Shown here piece after piece: positions 1 through 5,189 of a DNA stretch of 5,189 nucleotides. Location of the stretch: positions 1 through 5,189 of the forward strand of contig DPWT01000047.1 in the NCBI GenBank assembly GCA_003527555.1, given 5' to 3'. The translations under genes and the position numbers were made by a program. Numbering within the stretch: the stretch's first letter is position 1; every line of letters starts with the position of its first letter. Source of the DNA: Verrucomicrobiales bacterium. Its GTDB lineage: Bacteria; Verrucomicrobiota; Verrucomicrobiia; Verrucomicrobiales; Akkermansiaceae. The notes below the pieces were generated by a model. It did not search any database. It was not told where the DNA came from and saw only the letters and a list, made by a program, of their open reading frames with translations.

Positions 1-112
1 AAGGTGTAAGGTGTAAGGTGTCAGGTGTCAGGGATCAGGGATCAGGGATCAGGGATCAGGGATCAGGGATCAGGGATCAGGGATCAGGCATCAGGCATCA
101 GGGGTCAGTAAG
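1..112. repeat. Heptamer tandem repeat array, 15 units plus a degenerate one
   Basis: Strict 7-bp periodicity runs from base 1 to about 112. Read on the + strand the units are aaggtgt x3 (1-21), caggtgt (22-28), cagggat x8 (29-84), caggcat x2 (85-98), caggggt (99-105) and a decayed cagtaag (106-112). The array is cut by the left window edge, so its true length is unknown. It lies at the 3' end of the four-helix-bundle gene and encodes that gene's last residues and stop codon. On the gene strand it reads (CCTGATC)n, which places TGA in every frame within 21 bases. The eight cagggat units give GGG every 7 bases on the + strand and eight GATC sites at exact 7-bp spacing. There are no spacers, so this is not CRISPR. 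Confidence 0.97.
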
Positions 113-474
113 AACTTCTCAGGACTGTTAAGCATTGCGCCTAACATTTTTCCAATTTCACGGTTCAGATCAGTAAGTTCCTTGTATTTTTCTTCAGTAA
201 TATACCCAAAATCTCTGGCAAAATCCAAAGTTGTGTCCGTCTCTGAATTCTCTCCATCACAGTCGGTCAGTTTGCTAATAAAGTGGGCTTCATATCGACG
301 CTTGGCCCAGGCTTCTCGCAGGTTCATAGAAACAGATCGGGAGGACCTTCTCCCCTGACTTGTCATAGCATAACGCTCCTCAAGCGGAAAACCTTTACTC
401 AGCTCAAAGAACTCCATCGCAAGCCTGTAAGACTTCTGATAGACGATCAATTCTTTTACACTGTTAACTGCCAT
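91..474 (-). CDS. Four-helix-bundle protein, 23S rRNA intervening-sequence (IVP) / bAvd-like family
   Basis: A 127-residue protein of the usual family length (about 115-130). Family hallmarks are visible in order: the N-terminal ELIVYQKSYRLAMEFFEL helix (residues 8-25), FPLEERYAMTSQ (29-40), the conserved basic turn RRSSRSV (42-48), NLREAWAKRRYEAHF (51-65), KLTDCDGENSETDTTLDF (68-85), then GYITEEKYKEL and a final helix to about 116. Relatives are encoded inside 23S rRNA intervening sequences, as orphan genes, and as the Avd accessory protein of diversity-generating retroelements, where a basic pentamer binds nucleic acid. The exact role of orphan members is not established, so RNA or DNA binding is inference. 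The start is supported by AGGAG seven bases upstream. The stop and the last residues (LTPDA) fall in the heptamer array. GC is lower than in the neighbours, which suggests separate acquisition. No rRNA, reverse transcriptase or target gene lies in the window. Confidence 0.93.
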   Translation of the reverse strand: MAVNSVKELIVYQKSYRLAMEFFELSKGFPLEERYAMTSQGRRSSRSVSMNLREAWAKRRYEAHFISKLTDCDGENSETDTTLDFARDFGYITEEKYKELTDLNREIGKMLGAMLNSPEKFLLTPDA

Positions 475-516
475 TTCCCTTCTCCTGATTTCTGATGCTT
501 GTCTCCTGATCCCTGA
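475..516. other. exbB to four-helix-bundle intergenic gap: repeat only, no terminator or promoter seen
   Basis: The 42 bases between the exbB stop and the ATG of the small gene consist of repeat units plus the Shine-Dalgarno. I see no GC-rich hairpin followed by a T-run and no convincing -10/-35 pair, so the small gene may be transcribed by read-through from the exbB operon. Confidence 0.5.
482..486 (-). promoter_or_regulatory. Shine-Dalgarno of the four-helix-bundle gene, inside the repeat arm
   Basis: AGGAG on the minus strand, followed by a 7-base spacer (AAGGGAA) and the ATG at 474-472. Its first three bases belong to the CAGG core of the last recognisable repeat unit, so the repeat arm contributes the ribosome binding site. 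This is the clearest SD in the window and fixes the start of the small gene. Confidence 0.7.
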
Positions 517-525
517 CTAGTGATG
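484..525. repeat. Degenerate heptamer arm, inverted relative to the 1-112 array
   Basis: Six 7-bp units are recognisable on the + strand: cctgatt (484), tctgatg (491), cttgtct (498), cctgatc (505), cctgact (512) and agtgatg (519). These are the complement of the cagggat/caggcat units at 1-105, so the two sets form inverted repeats around the ORF at 91-474. Aligned without gaps to the inner units of the other arm, about 27 of 34 positions match, with cctgatc exact and cttgtct the worst. The arm overlaps the last codons and TAG stop of exbB (517-519) and the Shine-Dalgarno of the downstream gene. It fills the whole gap between the two genes. Confidence 0.8.
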
Positions 526-1161
526 CGTTAAAATGAACTCAACGATCTCGCTGTTGGCTTCCTCGATTTCCAGTTCGATCTCATCGCTCCAGCGGTTGAA
601 CACGCTTTGTGGGATGACGGCGAGCAGGGCGACGATTAGTCCAACGGCGGTGGTGATCATCGCTTCGGCAATACCGTTAGCAACAGCGCCACCGCTACCA
701 CCGACGCTTCCTGCTTCGGCAAGTCCAGCAAACGATGCAATCATACCGGTGACGGTTCCGGTCATCCCCAGCAACGGGGCTGCGGTGCCGATGGTTGTGA
801 GCACATCGAGGCGGCGGTTCACCACGCTCATTGCTTGGGCGCTGTAGTCCTCCATCACCTGGCCGACGACGAGTCGCATCGTTTCCGAGCTTTCATTTTT
901 TCCACGTAATTGTTCGTAGGAATTGAGCCCAGCAAGAATCACGGATGCTATAGGACCGCGAGCAGTCTGGCACTCGGAAATAGCAGCTGAGATATCATTA
1001 TTACGTAAGTGTCCGAGCACCTTGGATCGGAGTGACTGAGTATCGACTTTTCTGTTCTGGCGGAATGCAAACCAGCGGTCATAAACGACAGCTAGGCTGA
1101 TCAGACTGCACAGTATCAATGGGACCATCAGCGGCCCTCCTTTTAATAGGTTTTCTAACAT
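517..1161 (-). CDS. exbB: ExbB/TolQ/MotA-family proton channel subunit
   Basis: A 214-residue inner-membrane protein of typical ExbB length. The start MLENLLKGGPLMVPLILCSL is characteristic of ExbB in this bacterial group. TM1 is at about 10-27. A cytoplasmic segment follows (about 30-118) with the usual small-residue stretch ARGPIASVILAGL. TM2 (about 120-145) carries the signature TIGTAAPLLGMTGTVTGMI, and TM3 (about 163-189) carries GIAEAMITTAVGLIVALLAV. In the family, a pentamer of this subunit around an ExbD/TolR dimer converts proton flow into mechanical work across the periplasm. ExbB fits better than flagellar MotA because it is short, has three TM segments and sits beside an envelope protein. 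The ATG lies 12 bases behind the preceding stop without a strong SD, so translation is probably coupled. The last codons (THH, stop TAG) run into the heptamer arm. No ExbD gene is visible in the window; it may lie to the left. Confidence 0.93.
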   Translation of the reverse strand: MLENLLKGGPLMVPLILCSLISLAVVYDRWFAFRQNRKVDTQSLRSKVLGHLRNNDISAAISECQTARGPIASVILAGLNSYEQLRGKNESSETMRLVVGQVMEDYSAQAMSVVNRRLDVLTTIGTAAPLLGMTGTVTGMIASFAGLAEAGSVGGSGGAVANGIAEAMITTAVGLIVALLAVIPQSVFNRWSDEIELEIEEANSEIVEFILTHH

Positions 1162-1173
1162 GATTATTCTTAA

Positions 1174-1524
1174 TTACGTGGTTGGTGACAATGGGTTGGT
1201 TTTCTTGAGATGGTTGAGCAGCTGGAGTGCATCGCGTGGCGGCATGGGAAACTGGCTGAACTGGAGGTCTTCTCCAGGCTCGATGACAAGCTCACCGGTG
1301 GCGTGGTTGTAGTGGCTATTTGCGCACTCGGCAAGGGGTTTGCGAGCGTAGTAGCGCCGGCGTGCTACGGACAGCATGATAAGATCATCACCGACAATGC
1401 AAAGCCACATCGGTGTGCGCCGATACCAAAGTCCAGTATCGATCTTCGCCTTGCTGCGGATCATGAGTTCCGGACTGACGATACCGATTTCCTCCTGGAG
1501 GAGCTGTCGTTCACGTGGTTTCAT
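1174..1524 (-). CDS. Conserved-looking small protein of unknown function in the exbB operon
   Basis: A 116-residue protein I do not recognise as a named family. It has a charged N-terminus (MKPRERQLLQEE), then alternating hydrophobic stretches that look like beta-strands: WYRRTPMWLCIVGDDLIMLSV (33-53), a very basic RRRYYARKPL (55-64), SHYNHATGELVIEPGEDLQF (70-89), and a C-terminal helix PPRDALQLLNHLKK (95-108). There is no signal peptide or clear transmembrane helix, so a cytoplasmic, possibly membrane-edge, location is likely. The strands ending in one helix recall small PH-like barrels, but this is only a fold impression. The start lies 5 bases after the stop of the large envelope gene, and the stop is 12 bases before exbB, so it is almost certainly co-transcribed and perhaps an accessory of the ExbB complex. 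Confidence 0.8.
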   Translation of the reverse strand: MKPRERQLLQEEIGIVSPELMIRSKAKIDTGLWYRRTPMWLCIVGDDLIMLSVARRRYYARKPLAECANSHYNHATGELVIEPGEDLQFSQFPMPPRDALQLLNHLKKTNPLSPTT

Positions 1525-1529
1525 ATTTG

Positions 1530-4500
1530 CTATCTGCTATCCTTAAGGGCTTCGATCATGCGCTCGCGGGCTTCTTTTTCTATCTGGATAATTCTTTCGA
1601 ATACAGGGTCACTGAGTCGACCACGCGCGTATTTTGCCCACTTACTATCTGGGAAGTCAAAGGTAACGCGTCGGTAAAGCTTGTAAGCATTATTCATAGC
1701 ATCACCACGGCCTCGGTAGTTACCTTCCGACATGATTCCGGCGTAGCGTTCATTACTCAAACCGCACCAGTACATCGCCTGAGAGCGGATTTCACGGCCG
1801 TCATATTTCTCGTTGTCGTAAACGATCTCAAACCCCTTTATTGCCGGCTCATACTGGTGGGCACGCATGAAATTCTGCGACGCTCTCAGACCAGCAAGTC
1901 CAGCGAGCTTGTCTTCCGGGAAACGCTCTTGCAGCTTGGTGAACACCATAGCGGCATTCAGGAACTGCGGGTAGGAAAGCTTATCGAGACGGATCACCTC
2001 AGACTTGGATTGCTCATCCTCGTTCTCACGCAGTGGATCGGCCTGCTTCTTGAAGGCGAGTCCCTTTTTCTGGAAATACCCACCAAGACGCGACATCACC
2101 TCGGGGATTAGCTCGTCATCGGGATACTTGTAGGCGAGCTTCACATACTCCTCCACGGCGTTATCGATCTCCCCCATCTTCTCGTAAACGAGCGCGGTCT
2201 TGAACTGTGCCTTGGGAGCAAACTCGGTGTCCGGATAATCGGTGGTGATTTTCATGAAGCGTGCCAGCGCGTCCTGATACATCGGCAGCTTGGCCTCCTC
2301 GTTTTTCGAGAGGTCAGCGTATTCTTGGGATAGATTTCCTAACAAATACTCGGCATGGGCGCGCAGTTCGTCGTCGCGGTGGGTGGCGATAGCCTCGGCG
2401 AGCAGTTTCTGTGCATGTGCCATCTCGCGGCGGGCCAGGCTTTCCTGATCCATCTCGCGGTGTTTTTTCGCCAGCTCAAAGAAACATTCGGCGAGCACGA
2501 AGCTGGTCTGCACTGCCATCTCATCGCCGGTAAAACGCTTGCTGAAAGGCTCGATCATTCCATCGGCACCTTTGTTGACATTGACTTTGTATGCCTGGAC
2601 TTCTTCCGGGGTCTTGTAGGAAACGGAAATGTCATCGCCGTAGCGCACGGGGAACCCATTGAGTGCCACGGGTGGCAGCTCCGATGGTAACTTGTCATCG
2701 GCATAGCTGATGGCAAAGACACCTTTGAACACACCAGAGTGCGGTTCGGTTTCGCGCAGTTCGTATTCGGTGCTGGCACCGCTGGTCGACTTCAGAGTCA
2801 CCGAGCCGGAGTCACGAGCCGCACTGGTATCAAGACCTGGGTCGATCACCCGGACGTGAACTTTTTCACCGACGAAGGCACGGGTCAGTGTGGTGTTGTA
2901 GTTACCGTCCATGACGTTGAGGAAGCCATGGCTAGTGACCTTGAGTTGGGTTGTCTTCCAGTTCACTTTGCCTTCGGCATCCTTGTAGGGGTATCCGAGA
3001 TGTACGATGTCGCCGGTCTTAACGATAAGTCCTTCCGGGATGGCCGAGGCCGGTAGTGCTTCTGCGGCTTTGTTGGCGTAACTGATCGCCGGTGGATCCC
3101 CTAGGATCAGCGGGATGGAAAACCCGAAACGTCCTTCCTCGAGGGGAGGCTGATTTGTTGGGGCTTGGGGGCTATCATTGAGCTGGTAACCTACCGGAAC
3201 AACGGCTGATTGATCTTTGAGAGCGCCGGTCAGCTTCATCGTGCCGGGCACGCTGACATCAAATGGCTGCTTGAGAGTTCCTTTGGCGGCTTTGCGCGCG
3301 GCGTCGGTCTGGATGTAGGCGCGGATCTCGCTGCTGCTCGCCAGTGCAAGGTGGGGCACCACAACATCAAATCGCAGGCTGGCACCAATGACACCCTGCA
3401 GTTCTGCGTCGGCGAGATTCTCCTCCGGAACGTAACTGTAATCGAGTGATCGTCGCTCCTGGACAACCTCGGGTAGTCGGCGGCTGCCGCTGCGCGTTTT
3501 TGGCTTGGCAGTTGACTCTTCCTCGGGCTCCACGGGCGACAATTTCTTGCTAGCCATATTGTATGCCGCGAGTGCTGGCGTTGCATAATGCGCGTGGGAA
3601 ATCGTCACCTTGCGGTCGGTAGGAATGCCTGGATTTAGGTTTTCGTGATCGCGATAAACGGCGGTCAGTGTGCCGCCCTTGATCATCTTGATTTCCGAGG
3701 CGCGGGATGGCTCACCATCGACGGGGAAAATCTTACCGATGAATCGTCCACTGTGCTCCTCGGTCTCGAGCGCTTTCACGGTCGCCTCACCACCACTGCT
3801 GGTAGTGATCTTGAATTCCACGGTGTCACGTTTCGGGCTGCCGTCCATGTCGGGGTCCTCGATGACGATTGCGACGGCGTCATCGAAACGGAATCGGCGG
3901 ATCGGCTCTAACACAAGAACGCGTCCCTCGGTGGTGGTCTCGTAATTGAGGAATGATGCGGAGATCTCTGCATTATTGAATGCCACCGTCAGACCCTTCT
4001 GGTGTTTGTTGCGTTTCGGTGTTGCACTGACAGGGTCTTCGTAGCGGGCGATGATCTGGTCGCCGGGAAGAACTTCCAGCTCAGTGTTGGCGCGTAATGC
4101 TTGATAATCTTGCTGAACGGGCAGCAGTGCCTTGCCTGTGCGGTCGCTCAGGGTGACCTTTTTGATCACTGGGGCGACACCTTCATATCCGGCAATGACG
4201 ACGCGAGCGAGGCGTGCCTGGGTGCGGTCGCCAAAGGCGACATCGAAGCCATTGTCGGTTTTGGTAACCGTCGCTTGCTGCTCGATGAGCTGACGCACAC
4301 CCTCGGGGAACTTGCTGGGATCGAACATGGCATCCGGACAAGGAACGAGTTCGTCTTTACCTGCCACATCGCAAAGTAGGGATGGTTTACGTTTTTTCAT
4401 CTCGCCAAGTGATTCGGTCGTCCAAATCTCGATTTCGTGAAGTCCGGGGCTAAATTCGCGTTCGATGGTAAGTGGACTCTTTGCTTCTTCATCTGCAGGT

Positions 4501-5189
4501 TTGCCATCGATCAGGAAGATCGTCCGGGTATTCTCTTTAGCGTCAAGAACTGGAAGTCCATCAACACGAAAGCGCCGAATGGCGGCCGCTGGCTGATAGA
4601 ACATTGCGCGAAACTTAACCAAGGTCCTTTCATTCGGATGAAATCCCCCGACCTGGGAAAGCTTTCCAAGACTGAGGTTGGGGACGATCTCGGCACCGTA
4701 AGTACTCTTCGCACGGAGGGAACTGAGCTCCATGGCTTCTCTCCAGTCGTCGGGAAGGAAACGATCCTTGGGAATGGAATGACTGACTGCGTTGGTCCTC
4801 AGGCTGTAAGATACCCGTGGGCGACCGTCCCATGGCGCTGGGTTCTTGGTTTCAGGAAAACGTGAACGTGTTGTCCATTCCTTGCCATTCATCGAGGTTT
4901 GCAGGATGAAGTGCGTCAGTGACTGACCAGCGCCACCGGTGGTGAGCGACATCTTATCGACCGGCACGTTGTCGTTCATATCGACACCGAAGATACGCAT
5001 CTTGTTGCGGTCACCGACTTCACCCTGCCAGCCGGGGTAATCTTTAGAACTGATCGCCATGTTCGGATCGCGGCCTGGAGCGCTCTCGGAAGCGAATGCC
5101 AGAGCCTGGGCACCGCTGGTGGGGACGATTGCTTGAAACTCGCCTGTGAACGGTCCGGTCTCGGTGAGTTTGAGTCGGCGGATTTCATC
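1530..5189 (-). CDS. Giant envelope protein with beta-sandwich/Ig-like repeats and C-terminal TPRs (5' partial)
   Basis: The reading frame is open to the right edge, giving 1219 visible residues without the N-terminus or signal peptide. The ATG at 5060 is internal: the 43 codons before it encode a clear repeat motif (TETGPFTGEF, residues 9-18) and no SD precedes it. Visible layout: a beta-rich region with FILQTSMNGKEW (94-105), then a region with FRVDG, FLIDG and GLHEIEIW (about 190-258) that may be PA14-like. Two long Ig-like units follow, each with a GD-x-I...Y strand, a DPxxD stretch and ETExHSGxFxG (474-485 and 813-823). They are separated by a charged Pro/Glu/Lys linker (about 546-588). 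The C-terminal part (about 891-1193) holds YbgF/BamD-like TPRs such as TTDYPDTEFAPKAQFKTALV and KYPDDELIPEVMSRLGGYF, and ends in a charged helix. Family knowledge suggests a periplasmic or surface location. It heads the operon with exbB, so it is plausibly the structural partner of the proton-driven complex; that link is inference. Confidence 0.9.
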   Translation of the reverse strand, partial: DEIRRLKLTETGPFTGEFQAIVPTSGAQALAFASESAPGRDPNMAISSKDYPGWQGEVGDRNKMRIFGVDMNDNVPVDKMSLTTGGAGQSLTHFILQTSMNGKEWTTRSRFPETKNPAPWDGRPRVSYSLRTNAVSHSIPKDRFLPDDWREAMELSSLRAKSTYGAEIVPNLSLGKLSQVGGFHPNERTLVKFRAMFYQPAAAIRRFRVDGLPVLDAKENTRTIFLIDGKPADEEAKSPLTIEREFSPGLHEIEIWTTESLGEMKKRKPSLLCDVAGKDELVPCPDAMFDPSKFPEGVRQLIEQQATVTKTDNGFDVAFGDRTQARLARVVIAGYEGVAPVIKKVTLSDRTGKALLPVQQDYQALRANTELEVLPGDQIIARYEDPVSATPKRNKHQKGLTVAFNNAEISASFLNYETTTEGRVLVLEPIRRFRFDDAVAIVIEDPDMDGSPKRDTVEFKITTSSGGEATVKALETEEHSGRFIGKIFPVDGEPSRASEIKMIKGGTLTAVYRDHENLNPGIPTDRKVTISHAHYATPALAAYNMASKKLSPVEPEEESTAKPKTRSGSRRLPEVVQERRSLDYSYVPEENLADAELQGVIGASLRFDVVVPHLALASSSEIRAYIQTDAARKAAKGTLKQPFDVSVPGTMKLTGALKDQSAVVPVGYQLNDSPQAPTNQPPLEEGRFGFSIPLILGDPPAISYANKAAEALPASAIPEGLIVKTGDIVHLGYPYKDAEGKVNWKTTQLKVTSHGFLNVMDGNYNTTLTRAFVGEKVHVRVIDPGLDTSAARDSGSVTLKSTSGASTEYELRETEPHSGVFKGVFAISYADDKLPSELPPVALNGFPVRYGDDISVSYKTPEEVQAYKVNVNKGADGMIEPFSKRFTGDEMAVQTSFVLAECFFELAKKHREMDQESLARREMAHAQKLLAEAIATHRDDELRAHAEYLLGNLSQEYADLSKNEEAKLPMYQDALARFMKITTDYPDTEFAPKAQFKTALVYEKMGEIDNAVEEYVKLAYKYPDDELIPEVMSRLGGYFQKKGLAFKKQADPLRENEDEQSKSEVIRLDKLSYPQFLNAAMVFTKLQERFPEDKLAGLAGLRASQNFMRAHQYEPAIKGFEIVYDNEKYDGREIRSQAMYWCGLSNERYAGIMSEGNYRGRGDAMNNAYKLYRRVTFDFPDSKWAKYARGRLSDPVFERIIQIEKEARERMIEALKDSR

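Larger units (their letters stand above)
1..525 (-). other. Putative IVP-heptamer cassette (inverted heptamer arms around a small ORF)
   Basis: The segment consists of a four-helix-bundle ORF flanked by 7-bp repeats facing each other. The left arm reads cagggat on the + strand and the right arm reads its complement, cctgatc. The element can be delimited on the right near 518-525, inside the last codons of exbB; its left end is outside the window. The ORF has lower GC (about 44%, counted by hand over 121-480) than the operon it follows. The layout recalls rRNA intervening sequences, where a similar ORF sits inside a long stem, but there is no rRNA here. No transposase, integrase or reverse transcriptase is present in the window, so how it would move is unknown. 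Calling it one mobile unit is inference. Confidence 0.45.

Noticed and set aside
1..112. Direct repeats as a CRISPR array
   Set aside because: Units are 7 bp with no spacers; this is a simple tandem array.
91..474. A true 23S rRNA intervening sequence or a diversity-generating retroelement
   Set aside because: Upstream is an exbB gene rather than rRNA, and the window holds no reverse transcriptase and no template/variable repeat pair. Only the protein family is shared.
475..516. Rho-independent terminator behind exbB
   Set aside because: The repeat arm is not a GC-rich hairpin with a T-run; its complementarity is with the distant 1-112 array.
517..1161. Flagellar MotA
   Set aside because: The protein has the three-TM ExbB/TolQ layout and length, and there are no motB or flagellar genes nearby.
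1515..2111. Long + strand ORF (198 codons)
   Set aside because: It lies antisense to the convincing TPR-coding frame and has no recognisable domain or SD.
4437..4865. + strand ORF of 142 codons
   Set aside because: It is antisense to the large envelope gene; its protein looks like a frame shadow without family features.
5058..5060. ATG as the start of the large gene
   Set aside because: The frame stays open for 43 further codons to the window edge, these encode the same repeat motif as the rest of the protein, and there is no SD before this ATG.

Overview
The window looks like a chromosomal segment from a Gram-negative bacterium of the Planctomycetota-Verrucomicrobiota group, most likely Verrucomicrobiota. 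This rests on the mix of a very large beta-domain/TPR envelope protein next to an ExbB-type proton channel, moderate GC in the main genes (about 55-63% in most lines counted by hand), and an orphan four-helix-bundle (23S rRNA intervening-sequence type) gene with heptamer repeats. The taxonomic call is inference; no rRNA or phylogenetic marker is present.

All four genes lie on the minus strand, so transcription runs from right to left. From the right edge: (1) 5189-1530, the C-terminal 1219 residues of a giant, probably exported protein with beta-sandwich/Ig-like repeats followed by a YbgF/BamD-like TPR region, its start lying outside the window; (2) 1524-1174, a 116-residue protein of unknown function; (3) 1161-517, an ExbB/TolQ/MotA-family proton-channel subunit; (4) 474-91, a 127-residue four-helix-bundle protein of the IVP/bAvd-like family. 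Genes 1-3 are separated by only 5 and 12 bases and look like one translationally coupled operon, plausibly a proton-motive-force-driven envelope complex. No promoter or terminator was recognised. The ExbD/TolR partner normally expected next to ExbB is not in the window.

The most unusual part is the left 525 bases. The four-helix-bundle gene is bracketed by 7-bp repeats in inverted orientation. On its 3' side is an almost perfect array (15 units at 1-105, running off the left edge). On its 5' side is a degenerate arm (484-525) in the opposite orientation, which overlaps the last codons of exbB and supplies the Shine-Dalgarno of the small gene. The gene itself is clearly lower in GC (about 44%) than its neighbours. 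Together this resembles a discrete cassette, 'inverted heptamer array - IVP-like ORF - heptamer array', inserted directly behind exbB. I regard it as the best candidate in this window for a poorly described element.
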